In this document: positions 42,527 through 52,800 of the stretch, one piece after another
Position numbering within the stretch: the first letter of the stretch is position 1
How the letters are laid out: each line of letters opens with the position of its first letter
Origin: a bacterium
GTDB lineage: Bacteria; Actinomycetota; Acidimicrobiia; Acidimicrobiales; CATQHL01
Assembly (NCBI GenBank): GCA_026708055.1
Contig: JAPOVS010000056.1
Span: 35,335-99,334 of the forward strand
Direction of reading: 5' to 3'
Length of the DNA stretch: 64,000 nucleotides
Program-made: the position numbers and the translations under genes
Notes under the pieces: generated by a model
The model's input: only the letters and a program-made list of their open reading frames with translations
Database searches by the model: none
What the model was told of the DNA's origin: nothing

Positions 42527-44209
42527 TTGTACGACTTCATCATCGTGGGCGGCGGCTCGGCCGGCTGCGCACTCGCCAACCGTTTGAGCGCCGACCGCGG
42601 TTCTCGTGTGCTCGTCCTGGAGGCGGGGCGGCGCGACTGGCGCTGGGACGTGTTCATCCACATGCCCGCGGCGCTGTCCTTCCCCATCGGCAACCGCTTC
42701 TACGACTGGCGCTTCGAGACCGAGCCGGAGCCGCACATGGGCGGCCGCCGCGTCTACCACGCCCGGGGCAAGGTCCTCGGCGGCTCGAGCTCCATCAACG
42801 GGATGATCTTCCAGCGCGGCAACCCGGCCGACTACGACCGCTGGGCCGCCGCCGACGGCATGGAGTCCTGGAGCTACCGCCACTGCCTGCCGTACTTCAA
42901 GCGCATGGAGACGTGCCTGGCGGGCGCCGACGACTACCGGGGCGGCGACGGCCCGCTGGTCCTGGAGCGGGGCCCCGCCGCGAGCCCGCTGTTCGCAGCC
43001 TTCTTCGAGGCCGTGCAGCAGGCCGGGTACGAACTGACCGCCGACCTGAACGGCTACCGCCAGGAGGGCTTCGCCGCCTTCGACCGCAACATCCACCGGG
43101 GGCGGCGGCTGTCGGCGGCGCGGGCCTACCTGCATCCCGTGCTGGGGAGGCCGAACCTCACCGTCGAGTGCGGCACGCACATCAACCGCGTCGTCTTCGA
43201 GGGCGTCCGCGCCGTCGGCGTCGAGTGCAGCCGGCGCGGCCGCACGCGCACCGTGCGCGGCGGGCGGGTGATCCTGTGCGGCGGGGCGTTCGGTTCGGTC
43301 CAGCTGCTGCAGCTCTCCGGCGTCGGTGCGGCCGGCCTCCTGGAGCCTCTGGGCATCCCGGTCGTTGCCGATCGGCCGGGCGTCGGCGAGAACCTGCAGG
43401 ACCACCTCGAGGTGTACGTGCAGCACGCCTCCAAGCTGCCGGTGTCGATGCAGCCGCACCTGCGGCGTCGGCGGCGCCCGTGGATCGGCCTGCAGTGGCT
43501 GTTCCGCCGGGGTCCGGGCGCCACCAACCACTTCGAGGGCGGCGGGTTCGTGCGCAGCAACCTCGACGAGTCCTACCCCAACCTTATGTTCCACTTCCTG
43601 CCGCTGGCGGTCCGCTACGACGGCACCTCGCCCACCGGCGGCCACGGCTACCAGGTGCACGTGGGCCCCATGTACTCCGACTCGCGCGGCTGGGTGCGGA
43701 TCCGCTCGGCCGACCCGCGGGCCCGCCCGGCGATCCTGTTCAACTACCTCTCGACGCCCCGGGACCGCCGCGAGTGGCTGGAGACCGTCCGCGTCACCCG
43801 CGCCATCATGAGCCGACCGGCCTTCGCGCCCTACAACGCCGGCGAGCTCTCACCCGGCCCCGACGTGCAGAGCGACGCCGACATCCTGGACTGGGTGGCC
43901 CGCGACGCCGAGACGGCGCTGCACCCCTCGGGAACGGCGCGCCTGGGCCGCGACGAGATGGCGGTGGTGGATCCGGCGACGATGGGCGTGTGGGGAACCG
44001 AGGCTCTCAGCGCAGTGGACGCCTCGGTCATGCCGAAGGTCACCAACGGCAACATCTACGCCCCGGTGATGATGATCGCCGAGAAGGCCGCCGACCTGCT
44101 GTTGGGCAACACGCCGCTGCCCCCCGTCGACGTGCCGGTCTACGCCGGCGAGCCGCGACAGGGTCGAGCCGCAGGAGCCGCGCCTGGCCGCGGGGCTCAG
44201 ACCTTGTAG
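42527..44209 (+). CDS. GMC-family FAD oxidoreductase (choline dehydrogenase-like)
   Basis: A 560-residue flavoenzyme. The FAD-binding motif [20 protein letters not shown] starts at residue 2. Also present: [53 protein letters not shown], and the C-terminal catalytic HPSGTARLG with [18 protein letters not shown] chose the TTG at 42527 because AGGGAG lies 6 nt upstream and the family begins right there. Oxidation of an alcohol to an aldehyde is expected; the choline-like substrate is unproven. Confidence 0.9.
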   Translation: MYDFIIVGGGSAGCALANRLSADRGSRVLVLEAGRRDWRWDVFIHMPAALSFPIGNRFYDWRFETEPEPHMGGRRVYHARGKVLGGSSSINGMIFQRGNPADYDRWAAADGMESWSYRHCLPYFKRMETCLAGADDYRGGDGPLVLERGPAASPLFAAFFEAVQQAGYELTADLNGYRQEGFAAFDRNIHRGRRLSAARAYLHPVLGRPNLTVECGTHINRVVFEGVRAVGVECSRRGRTRTVRGGRVILCGGAFGSVQLLQLSGVGAAGLLEPLGIPVVADRPGVGENLQDHLEVYVQHASKLPVSMQPHLRRRRRPWIGLQWLFRRGPGATNHFEGGGFVRSNLDESYPNLMFHFLPLAVRYDGTSPTGGHGYQVHVGPMYSDSRGWVRIRSADPRARPAILFNYLSTPRDRREWLETVRVTRAIMSRPAFAPYNAGELSPGPDVQSDADILDWVARDAETALHPSGTARLGRDEMAVVDPATMGVWGTEALSAVDASVMPKVTNGNIYAPVMMIAEKAADLLLGNTPLPPVDVPVYAGEPRQGRAAGAAPGRGAQTL

Positions 44210-44270
44210 CGCCCACACCGTCGGTGTCGAAGCCCGACGGTCGCGGCGGGGCTGTGCCCGGTCGCTCCCC

Positions 44271-45011
44271 TCAGACGTCGTAACGCTGGTCGACGTCGAC
44301 GAGTTCCACCGGGGCGCCGAACGCCTCGGCGGCCTCCCGCCCGAACGCCGGAGCGTCGGAGCCGGGCGCCAGGTGGGTGAGCAGGAGCCGTTTCACGCCG
44401 GCCTCGGCCGCCATGGCCCCCGCTTGGCGGGCGCTCAGGTGCGGCGACGGCGGGACGAGGTCCCGGTGCAGGTAGGTCGCCTCGCACAGGCCCAGGTCGA
44501 TCCCGGTGCCGAGTCGGGCGAACGACCAGCCCTCGCCGGTGTCGGCGGAGAAGGCGAAGGAGCGCCCGCCGCTGTCCACCCGGGGGGCGAGGGTCTCCAC
44601 AGGATGGTCCGTGCGGGAGAACCGCCATCGCTGGTCGCCGATGACAACCCTGTCGCCGTCGCTGATGAGGCGCCAGTCCAGAGTGGGCGACAGATCGTGC
44701 GCCCCGGCGAGGGCGATGGCCAGGGCGTGCGTGCCCGCGGTCCCGTAGACGGGCATGGGCCCGCGGTCCAGGAAGTAGCGGCAGGCGATGAAGGCCATCG
44801 CCAGGTCCAACCAGTGGTCGGGGTGCTCGTGGGTGACGACGATGGCGTCGATCTCGGTGAGCGACCGGTGGCGCTGGAGGTTCGCCAGCGTGCCGGGCCC
44901 GGCGTCCAGCCACACCCGGGCGGTGTCGGACTCCACCAGGTAGCCGGTGCAGGCCAGGCCGGGGCCACTGTAGGAGCCCGAGCAGCCCAGAATCGTGACG
45001 CTCAGCCCCAT
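44271..45011 (-). CDS. metallo-beta-lactamase-fold hydrolase (RNase Z-like)
   Basis: A 246-residue MBL protein: VVTHEHPDHWLDL (HxHxDH), an Asp in AFSADTGEGW, His in LLTHLAPG. The N-terminal SVTILGCSGSYSGPGLACTG is typical of the RNase Z/phosphodiesterase-like group found in actinobacteria. Probably a phosphodiesterase or RNase; the substrate is unknown. I chose the ATG at 45011 because it starts the conserved strand. Confidence 0.85.
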   Translation of the reverse strand: MGLSVTILGCSGSYSGPGLACTGYLVESDTARVWLDAGPGTLANLQRHRSLTEIDAIVVTHEHPDHWLDLAMAFIACRYFLDRGPMPVYGTAGTHALAIALAGAHDLSPTLDWRLISDGDRVVIGDQRWRFSRTDHPVETLAPRVDSGGRSFAFSADTGEGWSFARLGTGIDLGLCEATYLHRDLVPPSPHLSARQAGAMAAEAGVKRLLLTHLAPGSDAPAFGREAAEAFGAPVELVDVDQRYDV

Positions 45012-45154
45012 GAACCCGCCACGCCCGCTGCCAGGTCCGCCGATCCGAGACTCACAGGTGAGCCACGGTAGCGGCATCGGGGCGAGGGGCGTCCCCGACG
45101 TAGGCTGCGCGGCACCCGCAGGCGCCCGCGCCTTCATCAAGGTAACCTGATCTG

Positions 45155-45376
45155 GTGCAACCGGTGATTCTGGGGAGCGCCCGCAAGCACGGCGTCTCCG
45201 ATGAGGACATCCTGCATGCGTACCGCAACCCGATTCGCCTCTTCGATCTGGACGATGTCGTCATGGTCATCGGCCCGGATCGTGCAGCGCGGCTTCTTGA
45301 GGTCGGGATCGCTCGGCGTGAGGGCGTCCACTTCATCGTGCATGCAATGCAAGCTCGTAACAGATACCTGGAGTGA
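45155..45376 (+). CDS. small toxin-like protein with HTH partner
   Basis: A 73-residue protein: ILGSARKHGVSDEDILHAYR, then RLFDLDDVVMVIGPDRAARL and a final HFIVHAMQARNRYLE. It matches a recurrent actinobacterial small-protein family encoded next to small HTH proteins, with a BrnT/DUF4258-like pattern. Its stop lies just before the start of the partner gene (8 nt). The toxin assignment is inference. Confidence 0.55.
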   Translation: MQPVILGSARKHGVSDEDILHAYRNPIRLFDLDDVVMVIGPDRAARLLEVGIARREGVHFIVHAMQARNRYLE

Positions 45377-45381
45377 ACAAA

Positions 45382-45654
45382 ATGCCACGAACCATCCAAG
45401 ACATCCTCGACCATGCCGATGAGGTGGCGGCGCGGTTGGAGGCCTACGAGCCCTGTGCCGCCGACGAGCGGCCTGTGGAGGAGTTCCTGCTGGAGCAGGC
45501 GGTTCTGGAGCGCGCCCGCGGCGAGAGAGAAGTAGCCGACGCGGTCGGGGCGGCGCGCGTCAAGGGTGTCACCTGGCAGCGCATCGGCGAGATTCTGGGC
45601 ACTTCGCCTCAGGCTGCGCACCAACGCTATGGACGGGTGGTGGAGTCCGTGTGA
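45382..45654 (+). CDS. small HTH protein, probable antitoxin partner
   Basis: A 90-residue protein: N-terminal helices (IQDILDHADEVAARLEAYEP), a central acidic helix and a C-terminal helix-turn-helix (ARVKGVTWQRIGEILGTSPQ, AAHQRYG), resembling a sigma-like or antitoxin DNA-binding motif. ATG 45382 has GGAG 8 nt upstream; GTG 45373 is possible. With the preceding gene it forms a probable toxin-antitoxin operon with a C-terminal DNA-binding antitoxin. Confidence 0.6.
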   Translation: MPRTIQDILDHADEVAARLEAYEPCAADERPVEEFLLEQAVLERARGEREVADAVGAARVKGVTWQRIGEILGTSPQAAHQRYGRVVESV

Positions 45655-45672
45655 GAGGCGCCCGCTGCCAGG

Positions 45673-46590
45673 TCACTCCGCACAGCGGCGGCTCCGGTCC
45701 AGAAAGTCGCGCAGCATCGCGGCGCATTCGGTGGGTTTCTCCAGCTGCAGGAAGTGGGTCGCGTCGGGCAGGAAGTCGTAGTCGACGCTCAGAATGTCGC
45801 TGAGATCGAGGGTGGGCAGGTACGAGTAGGGGATAGTCGGATCTGCGCCGATCACCTTCACGGGGCACATGATCTCGGTGAAGTCCACCGACACGGCGTA
45901 GACGTTGGCGTAGTCGACGATCTGCGCCTCGTACTCCCGCGGGCAACGCAGCTCGAATCCGTCCCCCTCGGAGTCCTCACGGAGTGTCGTCGAGGCCAGC
46001 AGTTCGGCTATCCCCGGCACGGCGCCGCGGAACGCCGGCATGAACTGCACGAGGTCGATCAGGGCCTGGCTGGTGGCGAACCGCGGCGAGCGGCGCCGCG
46101 TCAGCGCCGAGATCTGCTTGGCGGCCGTTTCGAATTCGGAGTGGCCCTTCCCCGGCTGGCAGAGGGGCGGGTCGAACAGCACGAGCGCCGAGTATCCGCT
46201 GCCTTTCGTCGGAGAGAGCAGGGCTGCGAGAGCCGAGACCGAATGGAGGACACCGGCCTTCGGCTTCTCCCCGAAGCGGTCGTCGATCGCCTCCAGGATG
46301 CTGTCGTGGTCACGCGCGAACGTTGGCACCGTGTGATCCCGCAGATCGCCCACCTTGTTCCAGCCGTGGTTCCGAAGGTCGTGGACGATGATGTCGAAAT
46401 CGTCGGCGAGGAGCGACCAGAAGGGGTAGTAGAGGTCGATCGCGAGCCCGTTGCCGTGACTCAGCACGAGCCGCCGCCCGTCGGGGTTGCCGTGGCGGCG
46501 GACGGTGATGACCGTGCCGTCGTCCATGCGGGCATCGACGGTCTCGAGCGGCTCGGGGACGGCCCATGGCTTTGAGGAGTCGTCGGTCAC
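45673..46590 (-). CDS. alpha/beta hydrolase
   Basis: A 305-residue alpha/beta-hydrolase: RLVLSHGNGLAIDLYYPFW (oxyanion region), GVLHSVSALAALL (nucleophile elbow, Ser after His), DPTIPYSYL (acid) and LPDATHFLQLEKP (catalytic His). GTG at 46590 with AAGGAC upstream. It is divergent from the polyketide synthase gene, 307 nt away, and could be a hydrolase of the cluster or unrelated. That gap contains half of the repeat also found at 58.7 kb and no further gene. Confidence 0.82.
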   Translation of the reverse strand: MTDDSSKPWAVPEPLETVDARMDDGTVITVRRHGNPDGRRLVLSHGNGLAIDLYYPFWSLLADDFDIIVHDLRNHGWNKVGDLRDHTVPTFARDHDSILEAIDDRFGEKPKAGVLHSVSALAALLSPTKGSGYSALVLFDPPLCQPGKGHSEFETAAKQISALTRRRSPRFATSQALIDLVQFMPAFRGAVPGIAELLASTTLREDSEGDGFELRCPREYEAQIVDYANVYAVSVDFTEIMCPVKVIGADPTIPYSYLPTLDLSDILSVDYDFLPDATHFLQLEKPTECAAMLRDFLDRSRRCAE

Positions 46591-46811
46591 CTGTCGGGTC
46601 CTTGTGCGCGGTTCTTCGTCGGGCGGGAGCTGTCCGCTCGCCGGGAGCGACTGGAGCGGAAGGTTACCGTGTGCCGTGCCGGCGGCGAGCGGTTGGAGAG
46701 CGAGCGGCCTGCCCGTAGGGGACTGCTGGGCAAAGCTCCCGACACCCCGAGACGTCATTTCGGCGAAGAGCCTGCCCCGGACTCGATCCGGGGCCGGAAT
46801 CCAGGACCCGG

Positions 46812-46846
46812 CCACCCGACCGGCGCTGCCAGTGGATTGCTCAGCA
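46812..46846 (+). repeat. 35-nt repeat at the left end of the polyketide cluster
   Basis: It matches 58713-58747 at 31 of 35 positions, same orientation (core CCACCCGACCGGCG, then GTGGATTxCxCAGCA). It lies 51 nt before the synthase start. It is preceded by a GATCCGGGGCCGGAATCCAG stretch of the kind found in dispersed bacterial repeats. Confidence 0.75.
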
Positions 46847-46897
46847 CCTAGGCTGTGTGCAGGTGTTGCGCGCCGAGGCTCTTGCAGGGACATCGAA

Positions 46898-49800
46898 ATG
46901 AATGATCCGGTCGGCTGCGGCGCGGGTGAGAAGCCCCCGGCCGCCGAGCCCGCGGCCCGGAGCCGCCAGGGGCGCCCCTCCGAGCAGCCGGTCGCGATCG
47001 TCGGCATGGCCTGCAGGTTCCCCGGCGCGGATGGCCTCGAGGCGTTCTGGCGCTTGCTGGAGGAAGGGCGCAACGCCGTCACCGAGGGTGTTCCGGGTTC
47101 CGGTGCGGGGCGCGTGGGGGAGCTGTTCGGCGACGCCGTCGAGAGCCCGGCCTGCCGGTTCGGCGCCTTCCTCGACGGCATCGACCAATTCGACGCAGCG
47201 TTCTTCCGGATCTCGCCGGTGGAGGCGGACCTGCTGGACCCGCAGCAGCGGCTGATGCTGGAGACGAGCTGGCGCGCCCTGGAGGACGCGGGGATCGATC
47301 CGGACCGGCTGGCGGGCACGCGCACCGGCGTCTACGCCGGCATCAGCAACAACGAGTACCGGGGGCTCGTCACCGAGGCCGCCGACGTCTCCGACCCGGC
47401 GGCCGGCCTCTACTCGGTGACCGGCACGTCGTTCAACACGGCCATCGGGCGGGTCGCCTACGCGCTCGGCCTGCAGGGACCGGCGATCGCCCTGGACACG
47501 GCCTGCTCGTCGTCGCTCGTGGCGGTGCACCAGGCGGTGGTGGGCCTGCGGGGGGGCGAGGCCGACCTGGCGCTGGCCGGAGGGGTGCACGCCATCCTCT
47601 CGGGGCGCCTCTTCGAGATGCGCGCCGTGGCCGGGATGCTGTCGCCCAACGGCCGCTGTGCCACGTTCGACGCGGCCGCCGACGGCTACGTCCGGGGCGA
47701 GGGCTGCGGGATCCTGGTCCTCAAGCGGCTGGAGGATGCCGAGTCCGACGGCGACCGGATCTGGGGCGTGATCCGGGGTTCGGCGCTGAACCAGGACGGG
47801 GCCAGCGCCGGGCTCACCGTGCCGAACGGGGCGGCGCAGGAGCAAGTCACCGCCGAGGCGCTGCGCCGGGCGTCCGCCACGGCGGCACAGGTCGACTACC
47901 TGGAGGCCCACGGCACGGGAACGCCGGTCGGCGACCCCATCGAGTTGCGGGCGGTGGCGAACGTCTTCGGGCCGAGTCGTGCCCCCGAGCGGCCGCTGCT
48001 GATCGGCTCGGTCAAGACGAACATGGGTCATCTGGAGGCGGCTGCGGGGGTCGCCGGCCTCATCAAGGTCGCCCTGGCGATGCACCGGGGAGTGATCCCG
48101 CGGCACCTCAACTTCGAGACGCCCTCCCCGGAGATCGACTGGGAGAGGTTGCCGCTGCGGGTCACGTCGGAGGCGACGGCGTGGCCGCGTGCCGGTGACC
48201 GACCGCCCTTGGCGGGTGTCAGCGGGTTCGGTTGGTCGGGCACGAACGCCCACGTCGTGGTCGAGGGCCGTGGAGCGCCCGCCGCGAACGGTGCCGGTTG
48301 GCCCGCCGGCCCGCCGCGCCCTGTCGCCGTGCAGGTGCCCGAGGCCGTCGGCGACGGGCCGGCACCGGCTGGCGGAGCCCCGGATTTCGCCACCTGCGCG
48401 GCGCGGACCGAGCGCCTGCTGCCCCTCTCGGGTCGGACCCCCGGGGCGCTCCGCGACCTCGCGGGGCGCTACGTGGCCTGGTTGGACGAGCATGCCGCAG
48501 CGTCGGGGTCGGACGGTCCCGTCGACGGCGGGACTCTGGCCGACATGGCGTGGACGGCGGGTGCTGGCCGCAGTCATCTGCCCCACCGTGCCGGGGTGAC
48601 GTTCACGGATGCGCCGTCTCTGCGCTCAGCGCTCGAGAGTCTGGCTGCGTCGCAGATCGACGACGGTGTGGCGGTAGGGACGGCCCGGGCGGGGCGCAAG
48701 CTGGCGTTCGTCTACACCGGCCAGGCCAGCCAGTGGGTCGGCATGGGCGAGGCGCTGTACCGCTGCGAGCCCGTCGTGCGGGCGGTCCTGGACCGCTGCG
48801 ACCGGGAGATACGCGACCGGCGCGGCGTCTCGTTGCTCGACGTTATGTTCGGGCGCTCGGCGGCGGGGGACCTGGACGATGCCGCCTGGACGCAGCCGGC
48901 GATCTACGCGCTGGAGTGCGCGCTGACGGCGCTGTGGGCGAGCCTGGGGGTCCGCCCCGATGTGGTCCTGGGGCACAGCCTCGGCGAGATCGCCGCAGCA
49001 CAGGCCGCCGGCGTCTTCACGCTCAGCGACGGGCTCGGGTTCGCGGCGGCGCGCGGTGAACTCATGGGTGCGCTGGGCTCCGGCGGGGCGATGGCCGCGG
49101 TGTACGCGCCCGCCGAGCGCGTCGCGGCCGCGGTGGCGGAGCAGAACGCGGCGGCCGGCGGACCGGGCGTCAGCGTCGCCGCCGACAACGGCGCCCAGCA
49201 GGTCATCAGCGGCCCCGCCACGTCGGTCCGTGCCCTCGTGGACCGCTTCGAGTCCGACGGGCTGTGGGCCACCGTGCTGCCACCGTGCCCCGCCTACCAC
49301 AGCGCCTTGGTGGAGCCGGCGCTGGACGACCTGGAGGCGGTCGTAGCCACCCTTGCCACGGCGCCACCGTCGTGTGGGCTGGTGAGCAGTATGACGGGCC
49401 GCCTGACCGATCCCGACGCGCCGCTCGACGGTTCCTACTGGCGCAGGCAGGCACGGGCGCCGGTGGCGTTCCGCGATTCGATCGAGACCCTGGCCGATCA
49501 AGGCACCGAGGTCGTGGTGGAGATCGGCCCGCACGCCGTCTTGGGGCCGATGGTCCTCATGTGCTGGCCGGACGGGGCGCCCACCCAACCGCTCTCGGTG
49601 GCGAGCCTGCAGAGACCGCCCGGCGGGAAGCCGGTCGATCCGGCGACGGGCAGCGGCTTCGTCGAGGCGGTCGCCCGCCTCTACGAGGCCGGAGCGGCGG
49701 TGGCCTTCGAAGGCCTGTTCGCCGGTGAGTCCCGGCGCCGCATCGCCCTGCCCGGCTACCCCTTCGAGCACCGCCGCCACTGGGTGACCGGCCCGCGCCG

Positions 49801-52800
49801 GCGCCGGTCCGCCGGCGACCACCCGCTGCTGGGGGCCCGCCACGAGTCGCCGCGGGGCGAGACGCTGTTCGTCGGCGAGATCGCTACCTCGGATCCGCCC
49901 TGGCTGGACGACCACCGGGTGTTCGGCCGCGTGCTGGCGCCGGGCGCACTCTTCGGCGCCATGGCGGCCTCGGCCGTCTGGCCCGAAGGCGGCGGGTCGA
50001 TCGTCGTCGAGGACCTGCAGCTGCGCAGCCCGCTGGTCCTCCCCGACGATGACCGGGAGGACGGTCGGGCGCAGCCGGCCAGAGACCTCCAGCTCCTCCT
50101 GGAGGACGCCGGAGCCACGCCGCGCAGCCACTTCGAAGTCTTCAGCCGGGGAGCGGGCGAGGAATCCTGGACGCTCCACGCCGAGGGCCGGGTGGGCGTC
50201 GAAGCGGCTCCGCCGGAGCGCGCCCGGATCGACCCGGAGGTCCTCATCGCCGGTCTCACCCCGGAGGACGTCTCCGCCTTCTACCGCTCCAAGGCCGACG
50301 AGGGCGTCCGCCTGGGCCCGCGGTTCCGCACCTTGCGGGCGTTGTGGTCCGGCGACGGCGAGGCCGCCGGCGAGGTCGTGCTCCCGGAGTCGGTGGACCG
50401 TCGTGCCGCGGCGGTGCATCCGGTTCTCCTCGACGGCTGCCTCCAGGTGGTGGCCACGGCGCGCAAGCGGTCCGGCCTCGAGGACGACGGGGCCTACCTG
50501 GTGTTCGGCTGCGACCGCTTCTGGCTGGCCGAGGCGCTGGGGGAGCGGGTGTTCTGCCACGCCCGTCTCAGGCCGCCCTCCGGAGCGGCGACCTCGGGCG
50601 ACGGGCCGCTGGAGGTCATCAGCGGGGACCTCCGGATCTTCACTCCCGATGGCGTCCAGATCGGCGGTCTCAGCGGCTACACGGTCAAGCGGGCGACGCG
50701 GGCGGCGCTGCTCTCGGCGACCGAGGGCACCAAGGACCTCCTGTACGAGGTCGTCTGGCGGGATCGCCCGCTGGCGGAGGCGACGCTCCCCGCCGACTTC
50801 CTGCCCAGTACTGCGGCCGTGGCAGCCACTTCGGATCCGTTCTCGGCCTACCTGGCGGCCGAGGGTGTCGACGCCGCCGGGCGGGCCGCGCTGCTCGGCG
50901 ACCTGGAGCGGCTGGCCTGGTCGTACGCGCTGACGACCCTCGAGGGGATGGGCTGGAAGCGGCGAGCGGGCGAAACGCTGGACCCCGAACCGCTGCGACA
51001 GCGGCTCGGCGTTGCTGACGAGCATCACAAGCTCTTCAGGCGGATGTTCGAGCTGCTGGCCGCCGCGGGGGTGCTGGAGGCCCGGGGCGACGGCTTCGGG
51101 GCAGTGGTCGGCGCGGATGAGCCGCTCCCCGCCGAGCTGCCGGCCGACCCCGAGGAGTTCGCGGACCGGATGGCCGCCCAGTACCCGCACGGCTCGAACG
51201 AGGTGGGGTTGTTCCGGCGCTCGGCGGGCGCGCTGGCCGACGTGCTGGCGGGGCGCGCCGACCCGCTGACCCTGCTGTTCAGCAGCGGGGAGCCTACCGC
51301 GGCCGACCTGTACCGCAAGGCGCCGGTGGCCCGCGCCGCCAACCGGATGCTCCGCGACGCCGTGGCGAGACTCCTCAGCGCCCTGCCCGACGGGCGGCGG
51401 CTGCGCGTGCTGGAGGTCGGGGCCGGCACGGGATCGGCGACCGCCGCCGTCCTGCCGGAGTTGCCCGAGGGCCGGTTCGACTACGTCTACACCGACATCT
51501 CGGCGGGCTTCTTCGCCGAGGCCGAGGCACAGTTCGGCGGCGCCGAGGCGGGGATCGACTACCGGGTGCTGGACATTGAGGTCGACCCGGTCGAACAGGG
51601 TTTCGACCCCCACGGCTACGACTTGGTGATCGCCTCCAACGTGCTGCACGCCACGCGCCTATTGCCCGAGACCCTGGCGCACTGCCGGGCGGTGCTGGCG
51701 CCGTCGGGCCGGTTGGTGGCGCTGGAGAACCTGCGCGGGCAGGGCTGGCTGGACCTCACGTTCGGCCAGCTCGACGGCTGGTGGCGGTTCGCCGACGACT
51801 ACCGCCCGCATCACGCCCTGGCCGGCCCGGCGGTGTGGCGCCGGGCGCTCGCCGACGCCGGCTTCGAGGGGGCCGAGGTCCTGGGTCTGGAGACCTCCGA
51901 TGCGACGGCGACACCCGACCGCGGCGTCATCATCGCCGCCGGGCCGGCCGAGGTGACCGAGCCGGCGGGGCTCTGGGTGCTGGCGGCGGACCGCAGCGGC
52001 GTGGCGGACGGCCTGGCGGCGGAGCTGTCAGCCCGCAACCAGACCGTCGTGCTGGCCCGTGCGGGTTCGGCGGGCAGTGCCGCGCCGGGCAAATCCGGTG
52101 TCAGAGCACTTGCGGACAGGCGGCCACCGCCGACTGAGGAATTCTCCGAGGGTGGCGGTGATCTCGCCGGTGCCGTCCCAGGTGCGGACAGGCGGCCACC
52201 GCCGACTGAGGAATTCTCCCGTCATTCCGGCGAAGGCCGGAATCTAGGCTCCGGCGACACGATTCGCGCTGCTGTAGTCGACTGCAAAGCACCTGGTCAG
52301 AGCCTATCCGCTGCTCTCAGTCGGCAGGAGGTGGAGCCAGAGAAGCGTGACTCGTGGCGGGCGCTGCTGGAGGCGCTTCCCGGCGATGTCCCGCTCTGCG
52401 GCGTCGTACACCTGATGGGGACCGACGGCCACGGCCCCGGCGCCACCACCGACGAACTGGCCGATGACACCCGGCACGCCGCCGCGAGCGCGCTGGCGCT
52501 GCTGCAGGGCCTCGCCGATGTCGACGCCACACCCGGCAACGGTGTGTGGTTCGTGACCCGGGGCGCCCAGGTGCTGGAGAAGGAGCCGACGGGTCAGCTC
52601 ACCGGTGCCACCCTGTGGGGCCTCGGCAAGGTGGTGGCGCAGGAGGCGGCGCACCTGCAGCCCAGGATGATCGACCTCGACCCTGCCGCGGGGGTGCCCG
52701 CCGGTGAACTGGCCGACGAGCTGCTGCATCCCGACGCCGAGACGCACGTCGCCTACCGGCTGGGGCGCCGCCGGGCGGCCCGGCTGGTGCGGGCGGGCAC

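Noticed and set aside
48626..51649. 1007-codon minus-strand frame opposite the polyketide synthase
   Set aside because: Low-complexity Arg/Gly/Val-rich shadow of the synthase in GC-rich DNA. No domain is visible, while the plus strand has all PKS motifs. The same holds for 52304-56353.
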